Shown: positions 41,155 to 50,574 of the stretch, one piece after another
Numbering within the stretch: the stretch's first letter is position 1
How the letters are laid out: every line of letters begins with the position of its first letter
NCBI GenBank assembly: GCA_031179305.1
Contig: JAPSHX010000013.1
Location: 1 to 64,000 of the forward strand
Reading direction: 5' to 3'
DNA: 64,000 nt
Origin: Paenarthrobacter sp.
GTDB lineage: Bacteria > Actinomycetota > Actinomycetes > Actinomycetales > Micrococcaceae
The notes under the pieces: generated by a model
Told to the model about the DNA's origin: nothing
What the model saw: only the letters and a program-made list of their open reading frames with translations
The model's database searches: none
Program-made: the position numbers and the translations under genes

Positions 41155-42153
41155 ATGTCGGAATTGCAGCGCCGCCCCACTTTGATGGACGTAGCCGAGG
41201 TGGCAGGTGTCTCCCGGGCCTTGGTTTCCATCGTGATGCGGGGTGCACCCGGCGCGGCGGAATCGACGCGGCAGAGAGTATTGGAGGCGGCCCGCCAGCT
41301 CGGATATCGGGCAGACTCCCGGGCCAGGCTGCTGCGGAGCAGCAGGACCAAGCTCCTGGGTCTCATCTTTTCCAGCTCACAGCCCTTTCACTCGGAAATT
41401 GTGGATGCCGCGTACGCTGAAGCCTCCGCCAGGGGCTATGAAATAGCGCTGAGCGCGGTAGCGAGCGGCAGGCCCGAGGCTCGCGCCATAGAGACCCTGC
41501 TGGATGTCGGCGCGGAGGCGTTGATCATCATCGCTCCCACCCTCAGCGCGGATGACCTCGCACAACACGCCCGCCAGGTGCCGGTGGTGAGCCTCCTGCG
41601 CGACAACGTGGGCGACCTCGTGGATTCGGTCAGCAGCGACGATTACGCAGGCATCGCGATAGCCGTTGACCACCTGGTCAGCCTCGGTCATAGCCGGATC
41701 GTCCACGTCGACGGCGGCGCTGCCGTGTCGTCGGACAGGCGCCGGGAGACGTACCGCTCGGAAATGATCCGGCACGGGCTGCAACCCGTGGTTGTTCCAG
41801 GTGGCCCAGGGGAGGAGGACGGCATGGGAGCCGGACAAATCCTTCAGGAGAATCTGCCCACGGCTGTCATCGCCTTCAACGACAGGTCGGCCCTCGGAAT
41901 AATGGAGAACTTCAGGGCCGCGGGGATCCGGATTCCCGAGGACGTATCGGTACTCGGCTATGACGACAGCCACTTCGCCAAGCTAAGCTTCGTCCAATTG
42001 TCCTCAGTCAGCCAGGACGCTCCGCTCCTTGCCGCCGCAGCCGTTGGCCGCGCCGTGGACCGGATCGAAGGGGCAAAGTCACCCGGCAGCGTGGTCCGAA
42101 CGCCGCATCTGGTCCTCCGCAAAACCACAACCCGTGCTCCTGCAGGCAACTGA
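41155..42153 (+). CDS. LacI family transcriptional regulator
   Basis: This is a 332-residue repressor. The DNA-binding end ('PTLMDVAEVAGVSRALVSIVMRGAPGAAESTRQRVLEAARQLGYRADSRARLLRSSRTKLLGLI') precedes an effector domain with 'SDDYAGIAIAVDHLVSLGHSRIVHVDGG' and 'PTAVIAFNDRSALGIMENFRAAGIRIPEDVSVLGYDD'. The ATG has a strong AGGAGGAA ribosome site. It is divergent from the oxidoreductase/isomerase pair and probably controls both itself and them through the two CTAGATCGTTCTA boxes. Confidence 0.92.
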   Translation: MSELQRRPTLMDVAEVAGVSRALVSIVMRGAPGAAESTRQRVLEAARQLGYRADSRARLLRSSRTKLLGLIFSSSQPFHSEIVDAAYAEASARGYEIALSAVASGRPEARAIETLLDVGAEALIIIAPTLSADDLAQHARQVPVVSLLRDNVGDLVDSVSSDDYAGIAIAVDHLVSLGHSRIVHVDGGAAVSSDRRRETYRSEMIRHGLQPVVVPGGPGEEDGMGAGQILQENLPTAVIAFNDRSALGIMENFRAAGIRIPEDVSVLGYDDSHFAKLSFVQLSSVSQDAPLLAAAAVGRAVDRIEGAKSPGSVVRTPHLVLRKTTTRAPAGN

Positions 42154-42201
42154 TGCCGAAGCTGCGCAGCTCTTAGTGACAGATCGCTGTAAAGTGTCTA
42201 T

Positions 42202-42906
42202 ATGCCAAGGATCACGGCCGCCACTAATGCTGCCCAACGCGCCGAGACCCAACGTCGGATTCTGACCGCTTTTGGGGAGCTCCTCTTCACTCATGGCCTC
42301 CCTGGGCTCACTATGACGGACGTAGCCCGGCACGCCGGCGTGGGACGCACCGCGGTCTACAACTATTACGCGGACATGGAGCAGCTGCTGATCGCGTACG
42401 CCTTGGATGAGACCGAGCGTTTTATCGTGGACCTCCGCGACTCGTTGGCTGCCTTGGAGAACCCCGTGGACAGGCTTGCCCTCTATGTCCGGGCCCAGGT
42501 GGAGGATCTCAGCCGCCGCCACTTGCCGCCAGGACCGGCCATGGCCGCCGTCCTCTCCCCCGGTTCCTTCGCGAAGCTCGCCAACCATGTGGGCGACCTG
42601 AACGTCCTGCTGCAGGACATCCTTCAGGACGGCGTGGAGCAGGGCTACCTGCCGAACACCGATGTCGCCCAGTTGGCGCGGCTCATCCACGGAACGCTTT
42701 CTGCCAGCGCCGCACGACGCAACCGAACGCCCGACGGCGAGACTCCCCCGCCGCCGCCGGCCTCCGACGTCGAGCCTCACACCGCCCTCGAACTCCACAC
42801 GGCGCAAACAGTGCGGTTCATCCAATTGGGCGCGGGAGCCCGCTTCGACGAGGCAGGCAAGCCGGTGCGTCTGGAATCCCCCGCCCACGACGCCCTCGCC
42901 AGCTAG
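42202..42906 (+). CDS. TetR family transcriptional regulator
   Basis: This is a 234-residue regulator with the TetR helix-turn-helix in 'AETQRRILTAFGELLFTHGLPGLTMTDVARHAGVGRTAVYNYYADMEQLLIAYALDETE' and a helical ligand domain. The last 70 residues are polar and Pro-rich. It follows the LacI gene by 48 bases. The partner gene it regulates is not obvious; the gene on the other side is convergent. Confidence 0.9.
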   Translation: MPRITAATNAAQRAETQRRILTAFGELLFTHGLPGLTMTDVARHAGVGRTAVYNYYADMEQLLIAYALDETERFIVDLRDSLAALENPVDRLALYVRAQVEDLSRRHLPPGPAMAAVLSPGSFAKLANHVGDLNVLLQDILQDGVEQGYLPNTDVAQLARLIHGTLSASAARRNRTPDGETPPPPPASDVEPHTALELHTAQTVRFIQLGAGARFDEAGKPVRLESPAHDALAS

Positions 42907-42942
42907 CTGATTACTGACCCCAGCGAGCTACTGATTCGCGAG

Positions 42943-43620
42943 CTACTGATCTGCGGGAAGCGTGGGGACGATGGGCCACTTGGAGTTGTCCGCTATCCGC
43001 AGGTCCTCACGCGGGCACTGCAGCATCCCCGGGGTTTGGTCCACCAACTGGGGCTCCACCAGGCCTTCGAAACCAGGCGTCAGGATGACATCCACGGACT
43101 CGTCCTCACGGTTATCTTCGAAGTAGTCCGTTCCGGCAAGATTCCGCTGGATATTGAACGCCGCGGCCTGGCCCTTGACTCCGGAGACCACCACGGCAAT
43201 ACCTGAATAAGCGGTATCGCTGTTGTCCACCGAGGCCACCTTGTAGCCACGCGCCGTGAACTGATCAGCAACCGTACTGGCCAGCCCGGCGCGGGACGTG
43301 GCATTGAAAACGTTGAGGGTCACGGTCTCGTTCGGGACGTAGTCGAATGTTGTGGTGGGGCAGAGGCTGGTGGGCGCTTTGCTGGCGATTGAGCTGGGAA
43401 CCTTCACCACGCCGTTCATGATCGCCCAAGCACCCACGGCCCCGGCCGCTATGACACCCACCAGCAGCACCAGGACGATTCCATGGAACAACCGCCGCCA
43501 GAAGCGGCCTTTGTGCGCCTGGGCGTCCTCGGCAAAGGTTGCCCGAAGCTCCGCGCCGGTCACTACATGGTGGCCGTGGAGCTGCGTCACATCCTTGGGA
43601 CGCCTGCGCTTGCTAGCCAT
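42943..43620 (-). CDS. LytR C-terminal domain (LytR_C) membrane protein
   Basis: This is a 225-residue protein with a cytoplasmic basic N-terminus, one transmembrane helix ('GIVLVLLVGVIAAGAVGAWAIM') and an extracellular LytR_C domain ('TVTLNVFNATSRAGLASTVADQFTARGYKVASVDN', 'VILTPGFEGL'). The domain is known as a companion of LytR-CpsA-Psr enzymes in actinobacterial cell-wall assembly, but there is no catalytic domain here. It overlaps the upstream small gene by eight bases. Confidence 0.85.
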   Translation of the reverse strand: MASKRRRPKDVTQLHGHHVVTGAELRATFAEDAQAHKGRFWRRLFHGIVLVLLVGVIAAGAVGAWAIMNGVVKVPSSIASKAPTSLCPTTTFDYVPNETVTLNVFNATSRAGLASTVADQFTARGYKVASVDNSDTAYSGIAVVVSGVKGQAAAFNIQRNLAGTDYFEDNREDESVDVILTPGFEGLVEPQLVDQTPGMLQCPREDLRIADNSKWPIVPTLPADQ

Positions 43621-43912
43621 CGATCACCAATACACGTGCGTGAATGGCCGTCCGCTGGTGGAGCGCTGTGCGGACGGCCCTGTGAAGCCCGTCCTCGAGG
43701 TACATGACGCCTTGATACTGGACAACATGCGGAAACAAATCACCGAAGAAGGTCGAGTCCTCAGCCAACAGTGCCTCCAAATCCAGGGTCCGTTTGGTAG
43801 TAACGAGTTCATCGAGGCGGATAGGACGCGGGGGCAGGGAAGCCCAGTCCCGCGGCGCAGAGTATCCATGGTCAGGGTACGGGCGTCCCTCGCCCACAGC
43901 TTTAAAGATCAC
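43613..43912 (-). CDS. Conserved actinobacterial small protein with a ParB-like 'DGLHRA' motif
   Basis: This 99-residue protein is widely paired with LytR_C genes in actinobacteria. Visible conserved parts are 'WASLPPRPIRLDELVTTKRTLDLEALLAEDSTFFGDLFPHVV' and 'VMYLEDGLHRAVRTALHQRTAIHARVLV'. The last part resembles the 'DGxHR' segment of ParB/Srx-like domains. Automated pipelines sometimes call such proteins VapB antitoxins, but no toxin partner or typical VapB DNA-binding motif is visible. The GTG start is a little uncertain. Function unknown. Confidence 0.75.
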   Translation of the reverse strand: MIFKAVGEGRPYPDHGYSAPRDWASLPPRPIRLDELVTTKRTLDLEALLAEDSTFFGDLFPHVVQYQGVMYLEDGLHRAVRTALHQRTAIHARVLVIDG

Positions 43913-44057
43913 CCTGCAAGCCTATGGAAGATGCCGCGTGAACGGAACTTGTGACCCGCAGCACAGGCACGTTGTAGCCAAAAGGTGACTATCCGTCGTC
44001 GCGCGTCACAGATGTCATAGCTGTGATGGGAGCCGCCGGGACTGACAGAATGGGGTC

Positions 44058-44978
44058 ATGACTCAACCGCTCCAAGGTACTGACCGGACCGCTGCCCGCG
44101 CCACACCCGCATTGGCGCTGCTGCTCGATGTCGATGGCCCTATCGCCAGTCCTGTAACGCGCGACGTCAAGCCGGACATCATCGCGGACATGGTGGCCTT
44201 GGCTTCAGCCGGGATCCCCGTCATCTTCAACACGGGGCGCTCCGACGCGTTCATCAGCGAGCAAGTCATGGAACCCATGATTGCCGCTGGCATGCCGGCG
44301 GACACTGTCATCCACGCTATTTGCGAGAAGGGCGCCGTGTGGTTCAGCTACACAGCCGGAGGTCCTGGCCCCATCCACGTGGACCACGAACTCGCAGTGC
44401 CCAAGGCCTACGGCGACGATATCCGCAGGCTCGTTGCTGAAGACTACTCAGCGCACATGTTCTTCGACGAGACCAAGCGCGCCATGGTTTCGGTGGAGCA
44501 GCACTTGGACGTTGCAAGCCAGGACTACCTGGCCGAGCAGAAACTCTTCGACGCCGATGCCCTGGACATCATGGGGCGCCACGGGCTCAACGCGGCCATC
44601 CTGGACCACCACGCACCCGAGTCTGATGACACCGGGGACTACCGCTTGGACCCCACCATCATCTCCACGGACATCGAATCGGTCCGGTTGGGCAAGGACC
44701 TCGGAGCGAGTCGCGCGGTTGAACTCCTGGCGGCCCAGGGCATTACTCCGCTTTCATGGCGGACGGTGGGTGATTCCCGCACGGACTACGCCATGGCAGA
44801 CTGGCTTCACCACAACGATCACGATGTGAAGCACGTGGACGTCCGGCCCGCAGACGGCGTACCGGTCAAGCCCTACACCATTTTGACGGCAGCCGACCTT
44901 GAACTGGCGGATGACGTGATCCACGACGACGCCGGCGGCGCTTTCCTTCGCAGCTGGCGCGAAGCCCTTTCGATCTAA
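44058..44978 (+). CDS. HAD superfamily hydrolase (phosphatase-like)
   Basis: This is a 306-residue HAD protein. Motif I is 'LALLLDVDGPIASP' (the usual second Asp is kept in DVD), motif II 'VIFNTGRSDAF', and motif IV 'WRTVGDSRTDYAMADWL'. A cap of the C2 type lies in the middle, as in sugar or sucrose-phosphate phosphatases. Its neighbour is a Stealth sugar-phosphate transferase; a shared role in surface polysaccharide is possible but not proven. The ATG at 44058 lies eight bases after a GGGG stretch, a weak ribosome site. Confidence 0.82.
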   Translation: MTQPLQGTDRTAARATPALALLLDVDGPIASPVTRDVKPDIIADMVALASAGIPVIFNTGRSDAFISEQVMEPMIAAGMPADTVIHAICEKGAVWFSYTAGGPGPIHVDHELAVPKAYGDDIRRLVAEDYSAHMFFDETKRAMVSVEQHLDVASQDYLAEQKLFDADALDIMGRHGLNAAILDHHAPESDDTGDYRLDPTIISTDIESVRLGKDLGASRAVELLAAQGITPLSWRTVGDSRTDYAMADWLHHNDHDVKHVDVRPADGVPVKPYTILTAADLELADDVIHDDAGGAFLRSWREALSI

Positions 44979-45219
44979 GTTCCACCGCATCATAGTTTTA
45001 GAGTCTTAAAGCAACCCGCACCGCAACGATCCCGGAGATACAGCCATCACACAAGCACAGGTCGATCCGATTTACCACGGCAGCCCGTCCATTGAAGAGG
45101 ACGCGATTGCTGAGGCGATCTCGCCTGCCGTCGTCGCGCATCTTAGGCACAGGTCCGACGTCGTCCGTCACCGTGGGCGGTACGCCCTGGTCAACGGCGA
45201 CCTGACTCCGCAACAGGCC

Positions 45220-46635
45220 ATGGTGTCCGATCTTCTGGCTGTCAGGGCCGCTTTGGACGCTGCTGGTATTGATTTCATCCTGGTGCGTGGAAATGATGAG
45301 CGGCCCGTTATTGCCGTGGACTGGGAATCACGCAAGGAGGTTCGCGAGGCACTGGTCACGGCGTTCCGGAATGAGCCTTTCTATTCCATGACCGTCGACG
45401 CCAAGAAGAAGACCTCCATGTTGGTGGCCGACGGCGATCTCACGGCTAACCGAAAAGCCCGCATCTTCCGCTTGTACCGGCCGCGCGTCGAGATCGGCGG
45501 CGGGCTCTGGTATGGCCCGGCCCTGGGCGTGCAGCTTGAGCTGTGGCGGTTCGAAGGCGATCATTTGGAACTCCCGGTGGAAAATTCCCTCACCCGGCGC
45601 ACCATGCTGCGACAGGACGCAGTTCGGGGCACAGTCCAACGGCATGGCCTGTCCTGGCCCACCATCGAGAACATGTTCGCTGACCATGCCAGCGACATCG
45701 ACTTCGATATCGACATCGTCTTCTCCTGGGTGGATGGCAGCGACCCCGAATACATTGCCAGGAGGCGCGCTCAGCAAGCCGAGGCTATCCTCGGCGAGGG
45801 CGACGATCATGAGGCACGCTTCCGGCAGATCAACGAGCTGAAGTACGCGCTGCGCTCGGTGCACATGTTCGCGCCGTGGATCCGGCGGATCTTCATCGCC
45901 ACTGATTCCCCCGCACCGGAATGGCTGGCCGACCACCCGTCGGTGACCATTGTTCGCAGTGAGGAGTTCTTCGCCGACCCCTCCGTGCTGCCCACTCACA
46001 ATTCGCAGGCCGTAGAGTGCCAGCTGCACCACATCAAGGGCCTTTCAGAGCACTTCCTGTACTCCAACGACGACATGTTCTTTGGCCGGCCCGTGGGCCC
46101 GGACATGTTCTTCACCCCCGGTGGCATTACCAAGTTCATCGAAGCTGACACCCGCATCGGGCTGGGCGAGAATGACGCCGAACGCAGCGGCTTTGAGAAC
46201 GCAGCCCGCGTGAACCGCAAGCTGCTGTGGGAGCGCTTTGGCCGGATCACCACCCGGCACCTTGAGCACACGGCTGCGCCGCTGCGCCGCAGCGTGGTGG
46301 CCCAAATGGAGAAGGAATTCCCGGCCGAGTTCGCAAAGACCGCCGGAAGTCGGTTCCGTGCAGCGGACAACATCTCGGTGACCAACTCGTTCTACCACTA
46401 CTACGCCCTGCTTACCGGTCGCGCGGTCACGCAGACCAGCGCCAAAGTCAGGTATGTGGACTCCACCATGTGGGCCGGACTGCACTACCTGCCAAAGCTC
46501 CTGGCCAAGCGCCACATGGACTTCTTCTGCCTGAACGACGGCAGTTTCCCCGAAGTCGGGGCAAATGAACGAGCCGACCTGGTGACCGATTTCCTGGAGA
46601 AGTACTTCCCCGTCAAGGCACCCTGGGAGAAGTAA
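45220..46635 (+). CDS. Stealth family sugar-phosphate transferase
   Basis: At least 471 residues. Stealth conserved regions are clear: CR1 '[23 protein letters not shown]', CR2 '[36 protein letters not shown]', CR3 and CR4 '[20 protein letters not shown]'. Members resemble hexose-1-phosphoryl transferases of capsule synthesis. The first canonical start is ATG 45220, but family-like sequence ('HRGRYALVNGDLTPQQA') continues upstream in frame for 58 codons to an ATC at 45046, which has GGAG eight bases before it. The real protein may therefore be about 529 residues. It overlaps the convergent phosphoesterase gene by 23 bases. Confidence 0.87.
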   Translation: MVSDLLAVRAALDAAGIDFILVRGNDERPVIAVDWESRKEVREALVTAFRNEPFYSMTVDAKKKTSMLVADGDLTANRKARIFRLYRPRVEIGGGLWYGPALGVQLELWRFEGDHLELPVENSLTRRTMLRQDAVRGTVQRHGLSWPTIENMFADHASDIDFDIDIVFSWVDGSDPEYIARRRAQQAEAILGEGDDHEARFRQINELKYALRSVHMFAPWIRRIFIATDSPAPEWLADHPSVTIVRSEEFFADPSVLPTHNSQAVECQLHHIKGLSEHFLYSNDDMFFGRPVGPDMFFTPGGITKFIEADTRIGLGENDAERSGFENAARVNRKLLWERFGRITTRHLEHTAAPLRRSVVAQMEKEFPAEFAKTAGSRFRAADNISVTNSFYHYYALLTGRAVTQTSAKVRYVDSTMWAGLHYLPKLLAKRHMDFFCLNDGSFPEVGANERADLVTDFLEKYFPVKAPWEK

Positions 46636-47614
46636 GGCCGCCGGGAGAAGCAGCGCCACCGGGAGAAACAAGCGGGAGCGACGAGGTGTGCGTGCCTGGC
46701 GATGTGTGGGCTCCCACCCGCGACTCGTGCGGTATGCGGATGCCGGCCGCCGCCAGGCGCCGCTGAACCTCGGCTGCGTCCAGGGGCTCGCCAACAGTGA
46801 CGCCACCGGACATCGGCACCACGGAATGCACGATCGTGTGCTCGTAGACGTGGATCATGTTGTAGGACTGCGCCCCGTCACGTCCGCGCTGTCCGCCGGC
46901 GCGAACCGCCAGGTCCTGGGTGTAACAGGTAGCTGAGGCAACCGATACCGGGATGCCTGCGAAGCTCGCAGTCGTTGAGTAGTGCAGATGGCCACCAAGG
47001 ATGCTGCGGACGTCAGTGTTACGGACGACGGCGGCCAGTGCGGCTTGGCCACGCAGCTCCACCAACACGGCAAGGTCCTGCACGCACGGGACGGGCGGGT
47101 GATGCAGGGCTAGGATGGTGCCGTCCGGTGCCGGCGTAGCCAGTTCAGAGGCCAACCACTCCAGCTGAGATTCTGACAGTTCGCCGTGGTGGTGGCCGGG
47201 GACCGTGGTGTCCAGTGTGATGATGCGGAGCCCGTTGACGAAGTAGCTGCGGTCCACGGGGTCCTGTGGCTTGCTGGCCGCGGAGGCATGGGCAAACGCT
47301 GAACGGAAGTTTGCCCGGTTGTCATGGTTGCCCATGGCCCAAATGGCTTTGGCTCCCAGAGAGGCACACAGAGGCTCAATCATCTCGCGGAGTTGCTTGT
47401 AGGCTTCGAGCTCACCCTTGTCAGCAAGGTCCCCGGTGAAAATGATGGCTTCGGGCCTGATCCTCGAGGCAATGATTTGCTCGCAGATCTCCTGGAGCCT
47501 GGCTGCGCTGTCCACTGAGCCGTGAAGCGTGCCCGGACCACCCACCAGATGAAGATCGCTCAGGTGCAAAAGCACATGACCTGGTTTGGGGTATTCGGCC
47601 TCGATGAGCTCCAT
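46613..47614 (-). CDS. Metallophosphoesterase (CpdA/calcineurin-like)
   Basis: This is a 333-residue phosphodiesterase with the five metal-site motifs: '[11 protein letters not shown]', '[16 protein letters not shown]', '[12 protein letters not shown]', '[10 protein letters not shown]' and '[12 protein letters not shown]'. This arrangement is that of class III cyclic nucleotide phosphodiesterases and related enzymes. The last 30 residues are a low-complexity Ser/Pro/Gly tail that overlaps the end of the Stealth gene and may be a recent extension through loss of a stop codon. Confidence 0.88.
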   Translation of the reverse strand: MELIEAEYPKPGHVLLHLSDLHLVGGPGTLHGSVDSAARLQEICEQIIASRIRPEAIIFTGDLADKGELEAYKQLREMIEPLCASLGAKAIWAMGNHDNRANFRSAFAHASAASKPQDPVDRSYFVNGLRIITLDTTVPGHHHGELSESQLEWLASELATPAPDGTILALHHPPVPCVQDLAVLVELRGQAALAAVVRNTDVRSILGGHLHYSTTASFAGIPVSVASATCYTQDLAVRAGGQRGRDGAQSYNMIHVYEHTIVHSVVPMSGGVTVGEPLDAAEVQRRLAAAGIRIPHESRVGAHTSPGTHTSSLPLVSPGGAASPGGLTSPRVP

Positions 47615-47757
47615 AGCTTCGCCTTAGCGTTTGGTGGGAGACGGCGCCTCCCGTATCAATCCAGTAGTCCCAATCCAACCAGACAACAAGCCAACAACTG
47701 GCTAACTTCCGGCGGAATGTTGGAAAATTACTTTTTCTCCCTTCGGGATCGGTGGCC

Positions 47758-48240
47758 TTATGCCAGCGCTTCTTCCACTGCTTTTACAAGGTCTTCGGAG
47801 TCAGGCTCCACTGCGGATGGGAACCTTGCCACAAGTTCGCCCCCGCGATTTATGACGAATTTCTCGAAGTTCCATTTCACCTTGGCCGGCTGCCCTTCCT
47901 CGTCTCGGGCCAGCTCCGCGAAGAGGGGATGCTGCTGCTTGCCAAGGACGTTGGCTTTGCTGGTCAGGGGGAAGGACACACCAAAGTTACGTTCACAGAA
48001 CTCGGCGATTTCCTGGTCAGCGCCGGGCTCCTGGCCACCAAACTGGTTGCAGGGCACGCCGAGGATTTCCAAACCTTGCGCACGATACTTGCCGTAGAGC
48101 TCCTCCAAGCCAGAATATTGGCGCGTGTAACCGCATTCCGAAGCGACGTTCACCACCAGGACCGCTTTGCCCTCGAACCGGCCGAAGTCTGCTTCGGTGC
48201 CATCGTTGAAGGTGAGGGGAATGCTGTAAAGGCTGGACAT
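47758..48240 (-). CDS. Glutathione peroxidase-like thiol peroxidase (Cys type)
   Basis: This is a 160-residue peroxidase. The peroxidatic Cys36 is in 'VNVASECGYTRQYSGLEELY', Gln66 in 'GVPCNQFGGQEPG', and 'VKWNFEKFVINRGG' carries the Trp-Asn pair. It uses cysteine, not selenocysteine, and probably reduces peroxides with thioredoxin or mycothiol-linked reductants rather than glutathione, since actinobacteria generally lack glutathione. It stands alone in a leftward unit. Confidence 0.92.
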   Translation of the reverse strand: MSSLYSIPLTFNDGTEADFGRFEGKAVLVVNVASECGYTRQYSGLEELYGKYRAQGLEILGVPCNQFGGQEPGADQEIAEFCERNFGVSFPLTSKANVLGKQQHPLFAELARDEEGQPAKVKWNFEKFVINRGGELVARFPSAVEPDSEDLVKAVEEALA

Positions 48241-48361
48241 GGGTTTCGCTTCCTGACGACGTCGTCTGGCGGGTTTGCCGCCATCGAGCTTACGGGAGCT
48301 GGCTTGGGCCGCGAAATGCAGGGGTGTCCCGCGTCTCGCGTGCCGTTAGCGCGTGTACGGC

Positions 48362-49960
48362 CTAGGGCGCCGGGAGGATCAGCGTGGACAACGGCACGAT
48401 CACACCATCCGGGCGCTGGACCAGGTCCGGTGCGATCAGGATGTATCCGGGCGGAAGCACGACTACCGGGAGCGACGTCGGAAGGACAGCCACGGGTGCG
48501 GGCGCAGGGGCCGCCGGAGGTGCAGGAACCGGCGGAGCAACGACTTGGGTAACTACCGGTGCGGGCGCAGCAGGCGCAGGTTCCACTATTGCCGGCGCTG
48601 GAGCCGGCACAACTGGCGCCGGTTCAACCACTGCTGGCGCCGGAGCGGGAGCGATCGGAGCCGGTTCAACAACTGCGGGCGGCGGGTCGATGGCCGATTG
48701 AAGAGTCGGTGCCACCGGGGCCGTCGTCAGCGTCGGCGGGACGGTACTGGTTTCCGGAGCAGTGGTCGACGGCGGTGGCGTGGCGGTGCCAGTCGGAGTC
48801 GGCGTGGCGGTGGTCGTCGGAGTCGGCGTCGCAGATGTGGTCGGCGTCGGCGTGGGAGTCGGCGTCGCAGTGGTTGTCGGTGTTGGCGTCGGTGTGGCCG
48901 TCACGGAAGGTGAGGGGGTCGGCGTCGTGGTTTGAACCGGCGTCGAGGTGGCTGGCGGTGTGGTTTGAGTTCCACCAGGGTTGCTCGGCGTAGTGGTGGC
49001 CGGCGGAGTGGTTCCGGACGGGGCCGGCGGTGGAACAGGAAGCGGTTCGTCGTGTTCGTGCTCTCCACCGATGACGGCCCGGTTGGTTCCATCCGATACA
49101 GGAACAGCCCATTGCGGAGTTCCCGAGGCGCCGTTGCCAACACCGGGTTGGTAGTTCACCATGGCGATGGTCTGCAGCGGATCAGTCTGCCGGATGGGCA
49201 GCAGTGTCCAGTTGGCGGGGTCAGTATGGAGACCGTTGACGATCGTCTCGAAGTGAAGGTGGCAGCCTGTGGACCACCCCGTGGTCCCGACCTCTGCGAT
49301 GACCTCGCCCACCCGCACCGATTGGCCTTGCGTGACGCCGATTGCCTGGAGGTGGTTGTATGTGGTGACCAAGCCATTGCCATGCTCGATTTCAACTCTG
49401 TTGCCACCACCCCACACATGCCATCCCACAGCCCGCACCACACCGGAGTCCACCGAATAGACCCTCGTTCCGCAGGCGGCTGCATAGTCCTGGCCCCAGT
49501 GGAATTCTCCGGCGTGCCCAGTCAGCGGGCTAGTCCTGTACCCGTAGGAGGAACTCGGGTAGAGGACTTCGAGGGGCGAGTAGAGACTGCCGGCAGGTGG
49601 CCGGGACAGGCCGGCTGAGGCAACGGTAAGGCCTGTGGATCCGTCCTTGCTGACAGTGCGGACCAAAGCGCGGTCGAAGTAGACCATTGGCGTGCCTGGG
49701 ATTTGTTCGGGAGGCTCCGGCATGGACTCGATCACCAAGGTCTCGGCGTCCGGCGGCACCAGGGTGCCCAGAGCCGTTGGTTCTACCACCCCCTGCGCCA
49801 GTGCTCCGCCATTGGAGCTGCTGCTGGAGACGGAATTCAGAGGTTGGAAGCCAAGCGCAAAGAAAGCCAGGACGGCGAGACTTCCCGCGATCAGAACGCG
49901 ATGGAAGCCTACGGCGCGGATTAAATCTACTGCCCGGTCTGATTCATGATGCTTGCCCAC
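48362..49960 (-). CDS. M23 family metallopeptidase with Thr/Pro repeat tail
   Basis: This 532-residue exported protein has one N-terminal hydrophobic segment ('VLIAGSLAVLAFFALGF'), then an M23 domain: 'SSYGYRTSPLTGHAGEFHWGQDYAAACGTRVYSV' (first zinc ligands) and 'GWSTGCHLHFETIVNG' (HxH). It should cut peptidoglycan cross-links or act as an envelope-associated amidase/endopeptidase. Residues from about 330 on are low-complexity: Thr/Pro blocks, then Pro/Ala/Val repeats. I chose the GTG at 49960, with GGGGAG upstream; an earlier ATG lies outside a good ribosome context. Confidence 0.88.
   Translation of the reverse strand: MGKHHESDRAVDLIRAVGFHRVLIAGSLAVLAFFALGFQPLNSVSSSSSNGGALAQGVVEPTALGTLVPPDAETLVIESMPEPPEQIPGTPMVYFDRALVRTVSKDGSTGLTVASAGLSRPPAGSLYSPLEVLYPSSSYGYRTSPLTGHAGEFHWGQDYAAACGTRVYSVDSGVVRAVGWHVWGGGNRVEIEHGNGLVTTYNHLQAIGVTQGQSVRVGEVIAEVGTTGWSTGCHLHFETIVNGLHTDPANWTLLPIRQTDPLQTIAMVNYQPGVGNGASGTPQWAVPVSDGTNRAVIGGEHEHDEPLPVPPPAPSGTTPPATTTPSNPGGTQTTPPATSTPVQTTTPTPSPSVTATPTPTPTTTATPTPTPTPTTSATPTPTTTATPTPTGTATPPPSTTAPETSTVPPTLTTAPVAPTLQSAIDPPPAVVEPAPIAPAPAPAVVEPAPVVPAPAPAIVEPAPAAPAPVVTQVVAPPVPAPPAAPAPAPVAVLPTSLPVVVLPPGYILIAPDLVQRPDGVIVPLSTLILPAP
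48640..48990 (-). repeat. Degenerate Thr/Pro-coding repeats in the M23 peptidase gene
   Basis: The central part of the C-terminal tail is built from short repeats of the TPTPTTTATP kind, followed by Val/Glu/Pro/Ala repeats ('PAPAPAVVEPAPVVPAPAP'). The DNA carries GGCGTCGG/GTCGGCGT-like units on the plus strand. Such tracts form extended wall-spanning linkers and often vary in length between strains. Confidence 0.7.
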
Positions 49961-50084
49961 AACACACTCCCCAAAGCCAGCGGCACCAAACCCCAGCCTG
50001 GCGTGCAAGCACCATTGTTGCGGGAATCAGGGGAGAAATAAAGGCTTCCCGGGTGCCATCGACCGAAAGGTTGCCTCAGTTTTG

Positions 50085-50101
50085 GCTCAAGAATCTTGAG
50101 C
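50085..50101. other. Perfect palindrome before the M23 peptidase gene
   Basis: GCTCAAGAATCTTGAGC has seven-base arms around AAT. It lies between the MarR stop (50116) and the M23 start (49960), both leftward. It could be a weak terminator for marR or an operator for the peptidase gene; there is no T-run on the minus strand. Confidence 0.35.
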
Positions 50102-50115
50102 TTTGCTTTCGGGGA

Positions 50116-50511
50116 CTAAGAGCCCAGGTTTTCCTTTAGCAGTGCGCGGTGTTCGACGGCGGCATTGGCGTGGAGTGCGCGGCCCGCCTCAGTCAGTTCC
50201 AAGAAGAGGGAACGGCGATCGTCTGCGCAGGTTTCGCGGGACACCAAGCCTGCTTTTTCGAGCCGGTCCACCACCTTCGAGACGGCACTTTGGGTCATGG
50301 GGGTGCGCTCCCCCAAAGCCTTCATCCGGCACGCAGATTCTTCGCTTTCGGCAACGAGGTCCAGGATTTCAAACTCGTTGAGGCCAATGTCGAACTTCGC
50401 TTCGAGGGCGCGGTCAATCGCTCCTGCGGTGCGGAAGTAGGAGTTTTGGATGCTGCGCCACTGCTCAACCAATTGGCGGTCATGCAGTTGACGGTCACGC
50501 GTCGTTGCCAT
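50116..50511 (-). CDS. MarR family transcriptional regulator
   Basis: This is a 131-residue winged-helix regulator with 'LNEFEILDLVAESEESACRMKALGERTPMTQSAVSKVVDRLEKAGLVSRETCADDRRSLFLELTEAGRAL', the standard MarR recognition helix and wing. It is divergent from the DHA2 efflux pump gene at 50609, a classic arrangement in which MarR represses pump and itself until a drug-like ligand binds. Palindromes at 50575-50594 are likely sites. Confidence 0.93.
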   Translation of the reverse strand: MATTRDRQLHDRQLVEQWRSIQNSYFRTAGAIDRALEAKFDIGLNEFEILDLVAESEESACRMKALGERTPMTQSAVSKVVDRLEKAGLVSRETCADDRRSLFLELTEAGRALHANAAVEHRALLKENLGS

Positions 50512-50574
50512 GCCCTGATTCTAGTTCATTTAAAGGTTAGAATCCACGTCATAATATTCCGCATCATATTCCTT

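Noticed and set aside
43613..43912. VapB antitoxin assignment
   Set aside because: No toxin neighbour and no ribbon-helix-helix or AbrB pattern; paired instead with a LytR_C gene.
47758..48240. Selenocysteine in the glutathione peroxidase
   Set aside because: The active-site codon is a cysteine codon (TGC), and no in-frame TGA is present.
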